A DNA stretch of 64,000 nt from JBPOIC01 sp052034865. Lineage in GTDB: Bacteria; UBA10199; JADFYH01. Location of the stretch: assembly GCA_052034865.1 (NCBI GenBank), contig JBPOIC010000023.1:1-64000 (forward strand), in the 5' to 3' direction. The stretch's first letter is position 1; every line of letters begins with the position of its first letter. Under the pieces are notes generated by a model. The model had not been told where the DNA came from and searched no databases. It saw only the letters and a list, made by a program, of their open reading frames with translations. The position numbers and the translations under genes were made by a program. Shown piece after piece: positions 34,756 through 42,908 of the stretch.

Positions 34756-34784
34756 AAGGGGCAGCTTTTGCTGCCCCTTTTTTT
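34756..34784 (+). terminator. Rho-independent terminator
   Basis: AAGGGGCAG-CTTTTG-CTGCCCCTTTTTTT forms a perfect 9-bp stem with a T tract. It follows the decayed plus-strand gene and precedes the convergent terC. A GACGGAGGA motif (34810-34818) lies just beyond it. Confidence 0.93.
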
Positions 34785-34826
34785 ATGCAGATTTAGAAGG
34801 ACAATGAAAGACGGAGGAATATGGAC

Positions 34827-35798
34827 TCAGTTTGTTTTTTTGGCAGGGAAGGTAAGGGAGGCAAGAATTGAGCCTCCGATAACAGTGCCAATAATTCCCA
34901 AAGACCAACCAATCGGAAATTTTCCATCAAACATTTCATTGAGCCAGACCATTTTAAACCCGACGAAAATTAAAACCAGGGCCAGGCCATATTTTATCAA
35001 ATGAAATTTTTCGATGGTGCTGGCGATAAGAAAGAAAAGGGAGCGTAGGCCCAAAATAGCAAAGATGTTCGATGTGAAAACAATCAGAGGCTCCTCGGTT
35101 AAGGCAAAGATCGCGGGCACCGATTCGACCGCAAAAATCACATCGGTAAATTCGAGAAAAAACAAGGCTACAAACAGCGGTGTTGCGTGCAAAACTCCCT
35201 CTTTTTTTACAAAGAAATCCTGACCACGAATTTCGGGTGTAAAAGGGATAAGCCTTTTAAGGCCCCGTACCAATAAATTCTTATCAGGATCGATGGGGGC
35301 TTCCGACGTAAAAAACATTTTGATTCCAGTGAGAATGAGAGCCCCGCCAAAGATAAGTACAACCCAATGGTATTGCATAAGTACCGACCCGACCGAAATA
35401 AACAGGGCACGCAGCACCAGAGCCCCCAGGATGCCATAGAACAAAATGCGATGCTGATATTGAGAAGGAATTTTGAAGAAACTAAACACGACAAAAAAGA
35501 TAAAAATATTATCGACGGCGAGTGATTTTTCGACAAAATAACCGGTTAAAAATTCTAGTCCCAACTCGCGACCCATCTGAGGCGAGTGTTTCCAGGAAAC
35601 ATACTCATAAAAACCCCAGTTAAATACAAGAGCCAGACCCATCCACACCCCACTCCAGAACAGGGCCTCTCGAGATGAGACCGTATGAGCATGCTTATGA
35701 AAAACACCCAAGTCGATGGCTAGCATGGCTAAGACAAAGAGGATAAAAACTCCATAAAACCACCAGTACTGTGCAAAGGGAAACATGATTTCCTGCAT
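34827..35798 (-). CDS. TerC-family integral membrane protein
   Basis: 323 residues with about nine hydrophobic helices. The TerC/Alx signature is clear: EKSLAVDNIFIFFVVFSFF (about 90-108) and FLEFTDVIFAVESVPAIFAL (about 215-235), acidic residues within membrane segments that bind divalent metal. Family members export Mn2+ or protect secreted metalloproteins. A strong AAGGAG precedes the ATG at 35798. It is the third gene of HPF-like-htpX-terC and lies 10 bp after htpX. No yybP-ykoY-type riboswitch can fit in that gap. Confidence 0.93.
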   Translation of the reverse strand: MQEIMFPFAQYWWFYGVFILFVLAMLAIDLGVFHKHAHTVSSREALFWSGVWMGLALVFNWGFYEYVSWKHSPQMGRELGLEFLTGYFVEKSLAVDNIFIFFVVFSFFKIPSQYQHRILFYGILGALVLRALFISVGSVLMQYHWVVLIFGGALILTGIKMFFTSEAPIDPDKNLLVRGLKRLIPFTPEIRGQDFFVKKEGVLHATPLFVALFFLEFTDVIFAVESVPAIFALTEEPLIVFTSNIFAILGLRSLFFLIASTIEKFHLIKYGLALVLIFVGFKMVWLNEMFDGKFPIGWSLGIIGTVIGGSILASLTFPAKKTN

Positions 35799-35808
35799 GG
35801 AAACTCCT

Positions 35809-36690
35809 TTATGCGGCCTTCGAGCTCAACATGGCCATTTTTCTCAAACGATAAATGCGTTCAGTGATGGGAGGATGTGTTGAAAATAACTTCATCACCC
35901 TTCCAGCTCCAGACAGTGGATTGAGGATGAAAAGGCTGGCGGTTGAAGGAGAGGAGGTGGCAAGATCTTCCTCCCCGATTTTTTGGCTCTCTTTAAATAA
36001 CTCCAGTTTTTCAAGCGCCAGCGCGAGAGACTCGGGATCTTTCGAGATTCTTGCGCCTTCAGCGTCTGCGAGATATTCGCGGGACCTGGAAATTCCAAAC
36101 TGAAGAAGAACAGCGATCAGAGGAGCCACAATAGCCATTATCCATCCTGCTGCTCCCGTTTCGTGATTTTCTTCTTCATTTTGATGGAGGCCTAAAAAGG
36201 CCAGAGTCTGTATGGCATTGCCCAGGTAACCGATTGATGCTGCCAGAATGGCTGCGATGGTCGCCACAAGTGTGTCACGGTTTTTAAGGTGCGCAATTTC
36301 GTGTGCCAATACACCTCTCAATTCTCTTTTACTGAGCAACTGCTCAATTCCTTCTGTAATTCCAACAGCTCCCTTTGAAGGATTTCTTCCGGTTGCAAAG
36401 GCATTGGCCGCCTGAGACGGAATCAAAAAGAGCTTGGGTTTTGGAATCTCTGCAGAGATCGCTAACTCCTGAACCATCTCGTGTAGCCAGGGTTTTTCAT
36501 GGGGATGCAACTCACGCGCCGAATAGGCTTTTAAAACGATCCGATCAGAATAAAAGAAAGAGATCCAATTCAGCAGGATCGCAATGGCGATGGATCCGTA
36601 TAAAAATCCGGATCCTAACAAAGATCCAAATCCAATCAGGATGGCACTCAAGACGCTCAATAAAAAAATGGTTTTTAATTGAGCATTCAT
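35809..36690 (-). CDS. htpX: HtpX membrane zinc protease
   Basis: 293 residues from the ATG at 36690, which overlaps the stop of the upstream gene (ATGA). Two N-terminal membrane helices, the AFATGRNPSKGAVGITEG segment, the catalytic HEIAHLKNRD (about 130-139), two further helices, and the distal Glu ligand in SREYLADAEGA complete the M48B architecture. HtpX degrades misfolded membrane proteins with FtsH. It lies between an HPF-like gene and terC, a set that reads as a stress unit. Confidence 0.94.
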   Translation of the reverse strand: MNAQLKTIFLLSVLSAILIGFGSLLGSGFLYGSIAIAILLNWISFFYSDRIVLKAYSARELHPHEKPWLHEMVQELAISAEIPKPKLFLIPSQAANAFATGRNPSKGAVGITEGIEQLLSKRELRGVLAHEIAHLKNRDTLVATIAAILAASIGYLGNAIQTLAFLGLHQNEEENHETGAAGWIMAIVAPLIAVLLQFGISRSREYLADAEGARISKDPESLALALEKLELFKESQKIGEEDLATSSPSTASLFILNPLSGAGRVMKLFSTHPPITERIYRLRKMAMLSSKAA

Positions 36691-37040
36691 GACTTCATCC
36701 CCCATTCTCTTGGAACCATGCCGGATTGAAAGCGCAGGGCACGCCTCGCCTGAAAAGCTCGTGATACAGCTCGCCCCGTCCGGTCAGCTACGAGATCAAC
36801 CGCTTCTACCCATGTGCTTCCCGTCGACTCGATAAAGATTTTTTTACCAAAACCGAGGCGAACCAGAATCGAGCAATGTTGATCCGTTCCACCCCGCGGT
36901 CCATTGATATCGAAAAGCCGGACACGTACGGATTCGATATACTTCTCAAATCTACTGATGGAAAAATGTAACCGTCTCTGAACGTGGTCGATCACTTTCT
37001 GCTTGTTGTTTTTAAGTTTGTTATAAATCTGGATTTTCAT
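36687..37040 (-). CDS. HPF/RaiA-like ribosome-associated protein
   Basis: 117 residues, basic. The body resembles the ribosome hibernation factor fold: an N-terminal strand, then RFEKYIESVRVRLFDINGPRGG and a central DQHCSILVRLG strand. The C-terminal end (SRAFQARRALRFQSG) is strongly basic. It should bind ribosomes in stress, by analogy. A very good AAGGAGG sits 5 bp before the ATG. It leads the HPF-like-htpX-terC operon and is divergent from nhaR across a 101-bp AT-rich region. Confidence 0.78.
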   Translation of the reverse strand: MKIQIYNKLKNNKQKVIDHVQRRLHFSISRFEKYIESVRVRLFDINGPRGGTDQHCSILVRLGFGKKIFIESTGSTWVEAVDLVADRTGRAVSRAFQARRALRFQSGMVPREWGMKS

Positions 37041-37141
37041 AATTCCTCCTTATGTGTTCTGAACTTTAAGGAGAAACGAATTTATTTACAAATTGAATGT
37101 TTTTAACATATTCATAATTTAAATTTATATTTAAAAATTCT
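37041..37141. promoter_or_regulatory. Divergent AT-rich promoter region of nhaR and the HPF-htpX-terC operon
   Basis: 101 bp between divergent starts. The central 60 bp are nearly pure A/T (TAAATTATGAATATGTTAAA on the minus strand) and include dyads such as ATTTAAATTTATATTTAAAT. LysR regulators usually bind T-N11-A dyads in exactly this position. I cannot fix -35/-10 boxes reliably because everything is AT-rich. Confidence 0.5.
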
Positions 37142-38047
37142 ATGAACTGGATCAACTACCATCATCTTCTGTATTTCCGAACAGTGCTCAAGGAAGGAAG
37201 TATTTCGCGAGCCTGTCAAAAACTGCATATCACTCAGCCAGCCATCAGCACTCAATTAAAGGCTCTAGAGACCCTTTTGGGAGAAAAACTTCTCAAGCGG
37301 GAAGGTAGAAGATTGGTCCCAACGGACGTTGGCCAACTCGTTTATCGTTATGCCGATGAAATCTTTAGTCTAGGGCAGGAGATGTTTGAGGCAATCCGGG
37401 GAAGACCTACCGGAAAGCCCCTCAAATTACGTGTTGGAGTGACAGACGCTCTTCCAAAGAATGTTGCTTTTCATTTGTTAAAGCCCGCTCTTAAGCTACG
37501 TGAACCTATTCAATTGATTTGTTCGGAGGATCGTATTGATCAATTAATGTCTGCTCTGGTTTTACATGAGATTGACATTGTCCTTTCGGATGCCCCCATT
37601 CCACCTGCAATGCGTATCCAGGGCTTCAGTCATTTTCTCGGCGAATCCGATGTTTGTGTCCTGGGCGCACCCAAACTCGCAAAGAGCTATCGTAAGAATT
37701 TTCCTCAATCCCTAAACCAGGCACCCTTTCTTTTGCCATTCGAAGGAACAACCTTGCGCCAATCTATCAACCGCTGGTTTGAAAAAATTGAGATTCAACC
37801 ACACATTTGTGGGGAGTTTGAAGACAGTGCCTTGCTCAAAGCCTTTGGACATCAGGGAATTGGGCTATTTGTCGTTCCGAAATTCCTTCAGCGCGAGATC
37901 GAAGGAGATTACGGAGTTAAATGGGTGGGCGATATCCAGGGGGTGAAAGAATCTTTCTACGCCCTCTCTATGGAAAGGAAACTGAAGCATCCTGCGGTTG
38001 GAGCGATCGTCGATGTGGCAAAATCTCAAACCTTCAGCGCGTTTTGA
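37142..38047 (+). CDS. nhaR: LysR-family regulator, NhaR-like
   Basis: 301 residues. The N-terminal winged HTH begins with MNWINYHHLLYFRTVLKEGS and contains ACQKLHITQPAISTQLKALE, closely matching the NhaR form of LysR proteins (WxNYHHLxYFxxVxxEGSI). The effector domain (about 90-290) starts with LKLRVGVTDALPKNVAF. In enterobacteria NhaR activates the sodium/proton antiporter gene nhaA in response to Na+. No nhaA is here; the divergent target is HPF-like-htpX-terC instead. Confidence 0.88.
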   Translation: MNWINYHHLLYFRTVLKEGSISRACQKLHITQPAISTQLKALETLLGEKLLKREGRRLVPTDVGQLVYRYADEIFSLGQEMFEAIRGRPTGKPLKLRVGVTDALPKNVAFHLLKPALKLREPIQLICSEDRIDQLMSALVLHEIDIVLSDAPIPPAMRIQGFSHFLGESDVCVLGAPKLAKSYRKNFPQSLNQAPFLLPFEGTTLRQSINRWFEKIEIQPHICGEFEDSALLKAFGHQGIGLFVVPKFLQREIEGDYGVKWVGDIQGVKESFYALSMERKLKHPAVGAIVDVAKSQTFSAF

Positions 38048-38056
38048 AAGGATGCA

Positions 38057-38092
38057 GACGGAGGTGCCCTATTTCTCTATTTTTCCTCCGTC
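38057..38092. repeat. Inverted pair of GACGGAGG motifs
   Basis: GACGGAGG (38057-38064) and CCTCCGTC (38085-38092) face each other with a 20-bp pyrimidine-rich loop, forming a perfect 8-bp inverted repeat just after nhaR. It could act as a terminator-like hairpin. A variant, GAAGACGAAGGA, follows at about 38115-38126. The rest of 38093-38333 shows no gene. Confidence 0.65.
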
Positions 38093-38333
38093 TTTAATCG
38101 AGATAGAGACATGTGAAGACGAAGGAAAATCATCCTTTATCAAGTTCAAACCCCATCAAATCTCCTCTCATTCTTTGATAGAATATCCAATTTACAGAAA
38201 TTTTCACTCAATCGAGGGTGAACTTGAATGGGGTAGAATTACAAAAGTGCTTTCTTTATGATTTCTCAAAATGAAAGCAAAAGATCTTGGTTGGGGTAGG
38301 TAGAAATTCAAAACTAATGATCTGAATCTGGAT

Positions 38334-39035
38334 TTAAGAAAACTTCTTTCGAAACGCATCCTTCCAATACTTAAACTTCTCACTGCGTATTTGATTTAAC
38401 TGAGCCACTCTTAAAGTAACCCAGGTTGGATCTCCAATATAGGGAATAGAAGAATAAGGTTCTTTCTTTTTCCAGTCGTCTTTGAGTATCTGTTCGACCA
38501 TTTCCGTGTAAACCCTTTGGCGCTCCTGCAGATCTGCTCCCAATAGAAGATAAGAAGGAGCAGGAGTAATCAAAGGATCGGGCTTTCCATTTGCGTAGTA
38601 CAAATAGGATGAAAAGCTGTTTTTATAAGGATGCGAAACCTTGCCAGCTCTTTTTGGATTTAAATCAATATAAAACATCACTTTTAAAAGGGCTTGATCC
38701 TTGTCGATTCTGATGGATCGAAAACGATCCATGACCACCTGCCCCTTACGCTTCATTTTTTTATTATACTTTTTTGCAAAAACAGAATTCACAACCCGAA
38801 AAAAATCTGAAAACAATTTTAAAGATTTAAAACGCCCTGTAAGGTGTGGGTGATTATCCATGAAACAGTAGGAATAGATCTCTATTTGATAGCGATTTTT
38901 ATATTTCAGCAGGAGCTCATAGTAAGTTTCTTTCGCCCAGACTTGCTCCAATAACCATTCATGGTTGTGACACTGCCAAGTGACATGAAAAATAGAATCA
39001 TCTTCTAAAATTGCGGATCTAGGAACGGATGCCAT
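38334..39035 (-). CDS. REP-associated Y1 transposase (RAYT, IS200-like fold)
   Basis: About 233 residues from the ATG at 39035 (an ATG at 39065 is also in frame). The Y1 fold is visible: HVTWQCHNHEWLL, the metal-binding HuH-type motif YCFMDNHPHLTG, and the presumed catalytic Tyr in MFYIDLNPKRAGKV, followed by SFSSYLYYANG. The C-terminal region is longer than in insertion-sequence TnpA, as in RAYTs. No flanking IS ends are apparent; it looks like a single resident copy. REP hairpins headed by GTAG/GGAG occur in the window, as expected for RAYT substrates. GACGGAGG motifs flank it on both sides. Confidence 0.88.
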   Translation of the reverse strand: MASVPRSAILEDDSIFHVTWQCHNHEWLLEQVWAKETYYELLLKYKNRYQIEIYSYCFMDNHPHLTGRFKSLKLFSDFFRVVNSVFAKKYNKKMKRKGQVVMDRFRSIRIDKDQALLKVMFYIDLNPKRAGKVSHPYKNSFSSYLYYANGKPDPLITPAPSYLLLGADLQERQRVYTEMVEQILKDDWKKKEPYSSIPYIGDPTWVTLRVAQLNQIRSEKFKYWKDAFRKKFS

Positions 39036-39065
39036 GAAGGATAATTTAAGCAAGAAAACGGCCAT

Positions 39066-39294
39066 CTTTTGATCCCTTGAAAAATCATGGGATTATAAAA
39101 ACCTTAATAAAAAATGGACCGAAAATCGGATGGTTTTAAAATCCAAACGTTCGAATTGTGTTCGAAATTCGAACCTCCGTCTTCATCGAGCTCATCGAGT
39201 TTGCTGAGCTCCTGACTCAAATGTAAGATGAAGAGGAAAATGCAAAAAATGCAAGACGGAGGAAGCGTCTCTTAAGTAAGGAGAAGAATCACCC
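39066..39294. other. Non-coding region upstream of the DUF115 gene with two GACGGAGG motifs
   Basis: Contains CCTCCGTC (39174-39181) and GACGGAGG (39255-39262) in opposite orientations, 73 bp apart, plus a TTCGAATTGTG / TTCGAAATTCGAA dyad-rich stretch (about 39151-39173). A TAAGGAG ribosome-binding site leads into the next gene. No reading frame is convincing. Confidence 0.5.
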
Positions 39295-41202
39295 ATGTCC
39301 TCAAACCCGACCCTTGAAAAAAATCTCAACTTCCTCCGACTTCATCATCCCGCACTAGCGGAGCAGATTCTCTCAACTCCAGATATCCCAGCCATCTCCA
39401 TCTCACGAATCCAAAAAGAAAATCTTTCTCCTGAATGTGAAATTTTTTGCAATTTTTCTGATGGGAGCTCAAAACCCTATCATGCGGGAGCCTCCCCAAT
39501 TCAATTTTCCAACCAACTGATCTCTCAGCTCCGTCTTAAAAATCCGGGGGTTCTTGTCTTTTGTGGCCTGGGTCTCGCCCATCACCTGCTCGCTTACGCG
39601 CGCAACCCGCATTCCTTAAATCAAAAAATCCTCGTCATTGAGGTTTTTCCACAGGTCTTCAAAAAAGCGCTCGAAACAACCGACCTCAGTCCACTGCTTC
39701 AATCCCCTGCGGTTCACTGGTTTGTCGGTAACGATCCTCAGGATCTTGCTCGGTTTTTTGCCGAGTTTTTTTCTCACACCCCACATCTCAGTTTTGCGAA
39801 TGCCATCGAATTTGTTCCCCTTCCCTTCGCTATCGAAATGTCACCTCAGTTTTATGAACAACTTAAATCGCTTCTACCCCAGGCCATCGCTCATCAGTTC
39901 AACAGGATCTACAGTGATCCTTACGATGCATATCAAGGAGCTCAGAATATTCTGAACAATTTTGATCGCCTCGCGAGCATGCCCAGCCTCGATCAGGCAG
40001 AGGGTCTTTTTCAAAACGAGCCCGGCATCCTCATTGCCTCGGGACCTTCGCTGAAAGAAATGATCCCTGTTTTAAAAAGGATGAAGGAACGTGCCGTGAT
40101 GATCGCCTGTCCTTCCGCCCTCCCCGAGTTGTTGCGGAATGGGATTTCGCCGGATCTTTGGATCAACATCGAGCGCCCCAGCGAACAGGGAAAATTTTTT
40201 AAGGATCTTCATCCTAAACCGCCGCATGTTTTTATTGCTCCACCGCACGTTCATCCCGACTGTTTTGACTACAATGGAGGCCTCAATACTTATGTATTAA
40301 GCGCAAGTCTTCAAACCCGTTGGCTGCCCCTGGAAGGAGTCGTAAGCGATCTCGGCCATTCTTCAGCGCACGCTGCTTTTCAGGTGCTCACTCGGCTCGG
40401 ATGCGATTCGATTTTTCTGGTGGGACAGGATTTAAGTTATCAGGGCGACGAAAGTCATGCGCCAGGAGTTTGGGAAGAATCGGCTCGGGCGATGAGTCAG
40501 CTCAAAGACTCTTCCTCTAAAATTTTTAAGCTAGAGGGAAATAATGGTAAGCTGGTTGAAACCAATCTGTTCTGGTTTACCTATCTGAAAACTTTTACCG
40601 AGCAACTTTTTCCGCGCTTTAAGGGACAAATCTACAATGTGATTCCCGAATCGATGGGAGTAAGAATCGATCGAACGATCCGAATCGATTCTGAAGAAAT
40701 GGATCAAAAACTAAAAAATCAGAATCGAAACGTTCTGGATCGGCTGAAGCAAAAACTCACGCCTCCATCCCTCTCGATCCAGGAATCTCAAAGAAAAAAA
40801 CTGGAAGATAAAATTGTTTGTGCAAAACGTGTTTTGAAACGTCTTCAAAAAGACGCCATTCATTTTTCGCTAAGATGCAAATCCGTACGCTTCGATGTCG
40901 ATCTTGCAAGTCAGCGTTGGGAGTGCTTTGAGAAAAAATACAAAGCCTTTCTGAAAGAAACTGCCGATTACGCCACCCGCTTTAGCCAAAACCCCGCTTA
41001 TGCAGAAGACCGAGAAACCTATCAGCATTTCTTTCATCCGATCGTACAAGGGTTTTTGCTTTTAAATCAGATCGATTTTTTTTCGTCCGGAGCGGATCTT
41101 TCAGGAGATTTTAAGGAGATCGTTCGCAAGCTAGAGCTTTTATTTCATGCGGCGAAGGATGAGGCTTTTTGGGCGGGGGTGTGTTTAGAGTTGTTGGGGT
41201 GA
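39295..41202 (+). CDS. DUF115 (MptE-like) protein
   Basis: 635 residues. The central region carries the DUF115/6-hydroxymethylpterin pyrophosphokinase MptE-like core: GILIASGPSLKEMIPVLKRM, AVMIACPSALPELLRNGISP, VSDLGHSSAHAAFQVLTRLG and IFLVGQDLSYQGDESHA. The N-terminal third has VLVFCGLGLAHHLLAYA. Related proteins include flagellin glycosylation (motility accessory) factors. No flagellar or sialic-type sugar gene lies nearby, so the role here is open. A helical C-terminal region (about 470-635) completes it. The gene is monocistronic. Confidence 0.82.
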   Translation: MSSNPTLEKNLNFLRLHHPALAEQILSTPDIPAISISRIQKENLSPECEIFCNFSDGSSKPYHAGASPIQFSNQLISQLRLKNPGVLVFCGLGLAHHLLAYARNPHSLNQKILVIEVFPQVFKKALETTDLSPLLQSPAVHWFVGNDPQDLARFFAEFFSHTPHLSFANAIEFVPLPFAIEMSPQFYEQLKSLLPQAIAHQFNRIYSDPYDAYQGAQNILNNFDRLASMPSLDQAEGLFQNEPGILIASGPSLKEMIPVLKRMKERAVMIACPSALPELLRNGISPDLWINIERPSEQGKFFKDLHPKPPHVFIAPPHVHPDCFDYNGGLNTYVLSASLQTRWLPLEGVVSDLGHSSAHAAFQVLTRLGCDSIFLVGQDLSYQGDESHAPGVWEESARAMSQLKDSSSKIFKLEGNNGKLVETNLFWFTYLKTFTEQLFPRFKGQIYNVIPESMGVRIDRTIRIDSEEMDQKLKNQNRNVLDRLKQKLTPPSLSIQESQRKKLEDKIVCAKRVLKRLQKDAIHFSLRCKSVRFDVDLASQRWECFEKKYKAFLKETADYATRFSQNPAYAEDRETYQHFFHPIVQGFLLLNQIDFFSSGADLSGDFKEIVRKLELLFHAAKDEAFWAGVCLELLG

Positions 41203-41215
41203 TGGAGAAGAGGGC

Positions 41216-41390
41216 AGAATTTAGAATTCGGAAGACAGAAGAAATACTTCTAGAATCAATCTTCTTGTAGGGGCGTCCGCCTGAGGCGGGCGCCCGCAAG
41301 AATCAGAATCCGAATCGCTTCGTCACTACGCTCCTCGCAATGGCTTAGATTTCGTCTTTTCGAGCGAAACGCAGTGAAGCGAAGCAATCC
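41216..41390. repeat. Repeat island D
   Basis: Order: purine-rich AGAATTTAGAATTCGGAAGA and following CAGAAGAAA (41216-41243); a near-perfect REP with GTAG head at 41267-41270 (stem GGGCGTCCGCC-TGA-GGCGGGCGCCC, enclosed by CTTG/CAAG, to 41300); then the large palindrome with left arm CGAATCGCTTCGTCACTACG (from 41311) and right arm ending GCGAAGCAATCC (41390). This is the same order as in island B. The rest of 41391-41563 shows no gene. Confidence 0.8.
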
Positions 41391-41563
41391 AGAGCTAAGA
41401 AGCGTGAAGAGTGATGGCTCAGGAGGAGAGAAGCCAGGAATCAAAATCCAAAAATTGAGATTCGCCCCCTCACTGAATTTTCTTTCACCCATCTGCTGAA
41501 TTGTTTATTCATCGAAGATCTATCCACTCCTATGTTTTTTAACCTCTTCGCTTCGGAAAATTT

Positions 41564-42226
41564 ATGATCAAACTCGTGAAAGGCGTCGTCAATTTTCATC
41601 AAAATGTCCTGCCTGGTTTGCGCAAGCAGTTCTATCAGCTTTCTCAAGGCCAATACCCCGATGCCTTGATGATCGCCTGCTCCGACAGTCGCGTCGCTCC
41701 AAATCTTTTCGCCTCCACCGATCCTGGCGATCTATTTGTCGTGAGAAATGCGGGAAATATCATTCCTGCGTTTTCAAGTGAGGATGGAAAGGTTTCTGGA
41801 GAATCGGAGGCCGCCGCCATCGAAATTGCCCTCTTCATGCTTCAAGTCAAAGACATCATTATCTGCGGCCACTCCCATTGTGCGGGGATGGCGGCCTTGC
41901 TTGAAGAAGAAAAAATCACACCCAGTCTGAAACGCTGGGTTTATCACGCTCACGCGGCCAAAGAAAAACTGGATGCCGGTCTTGCCCCCGATGCTTCCCT
42001 CAAGCTCGAAGATCAACTATCGCAGCTAAACGTCCTTCAACAAATCGATCACTTAAAATCCTATCCGGGTGTCACCGAAAAAATCAGTACCGGAACTTTA
42101 CGCCTGCACGGATGGTGGTTTGATATCGCCACGGGCAATGTTTACGCTTACGAGCCTGAGCGTCGGGAGTTTGTGGTGATGGATGAAGAAGAAGGAGAGA
42201 GAATTTTAGAGCGATTGAAGGAGTAG
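41564..42226 (+). CDS. can: Beta-class carbonic anhydrase
   Basis: 220 residues. Zinc ligands are readable: C39 with the D41-R43 dyad in IACSDSRVAP, H103 and C106 in ICGHSHCAG. The length and LRLHGWWFDIATGNVYAYEP C-terminus fit the bacterial plant-type beta enzymes. It interconverts CO2 and bicarbonate in the cytosol, which would supply the bicarbonate-using acyl-CoA carboxylase encoded 11 kb away. The functional link is inference. Confidence 0.95.
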   Translation: MIKLVKGVVNFHQNVLPGLRKQFYQLSQGQYPDALMIACSDSRVAPNLFASTDPGDLFVVRNAGNIIPAFSSEDGKVSGESEAAAIEIALFMLQVKDIIICGHSHCAGMAALLEEEKITPSLKRWVYHAHAAKEKLDAGLAPDASLKLEDQLSQLNVLQQIDHLKSYPGVTEKISTGTLRLHGWWFDIATGNVYAYEPERREFVVMDEEEGERILERLKE

Positions 42227-42301
42227 GGTGAGGGAATGAAGAAAAGTTTTTTCATATTCCTAGGAAATAAAAATTTCATTGCATGGATTCGACGGGCCAA
42301 A

Positions 42302-42318
42302 ATCCGCCTGTGGCGGAT
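42302..42318. repeat. Isolated REP-like hairpin
   Basis: ATCCGCC-TGT-GGCGGAT is a perfect 7-bp palindrome matching the REP core. It lies between carbonic anhydrase and the convergent rnpB gene and lacks the GTAG head. Confidence 0.6.
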
Positions 42319-42397
42319 CACCATGCTCCATCTTTAGGCTCACCATGTTCTATATATTTTAACTTTGTGACTGGATTTAAGAAACCACTCAAAAATC

Positions 42398-42756
42398 CCT
42401 TCCCTCAAAACAGGTCTGTAAGCCGGATTCTGTCTTTTCGTTTTTGGCGAAGAGAGAATCATTTCTCTAGGCCCCCGGTTACCCGAGGGCTCCAGCAACC
42501 TACCCGCTACGTCTTTGCCTGGGCGAGCCACCCAGATTCGCAGCCTATTTGGTCTTGCACCCCGTAGGGTTTACCGGATTTCACTACAGCATCCGCCAAG
42601 GGCGGACCTGTACATACTTTCTGTTGCACTTTCCGTCATCGACTCGATGTGAGCCGACGCCAGGGTGTTACCCTGTACGGTGCTCTGCGGTGTCCGGACT
42701 TTCCTCACCTGCCATTCAAAATGGCGGGCGCGATTCTCCGACCTGTTTTGAGGGAA
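42398..42756 (-). ncRNA. rnpB: RNase P RNA (bacterial type A)
   Basis: Read on the minus strand, P1 pairs CCCTCAAAACAGGTC (near 42755) with GACCTGTTTTGAGGG (near 42401). Between them are the conserved GAGGAAAGTCCGGAC, the ACAGGGTAACACCCTGGCG region, GAAAGTGCAACAGAAAG, GTAAACCCTACGGGGTGCAAG (P15-like loop), GCCCAGGCAAAGACGTAGCG and AGACAGAATCCGGCTTACAG at the 3' end. It is the catalytic RNA that matures tRNA 5' ends. Its length of about 355 nt fits type A. The exact ends are approximate. Confidence 0.95.
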
Positions 42757-42908
42757 AGATTCTCACTCGAATAAATAACATATGCTTTTATTTTAAAGAT
42801 TCAGTTTCTTGAATAAGCAACACGAGAACTTTCCTCCGTCTTGTTTCTCACTTAGGAAGTCACAAAACAACATTACTCCTGCTCGACTATTTAAAAATTT
42901 AATTGAAA

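Noticed and set aside
35799..35808. Manganese (yybP-ykoY) riboswitch before terC
   Set aside because: The gap to htpX is only 10 bp; there is no room for it, and nothing similar lies upstream of the operon.
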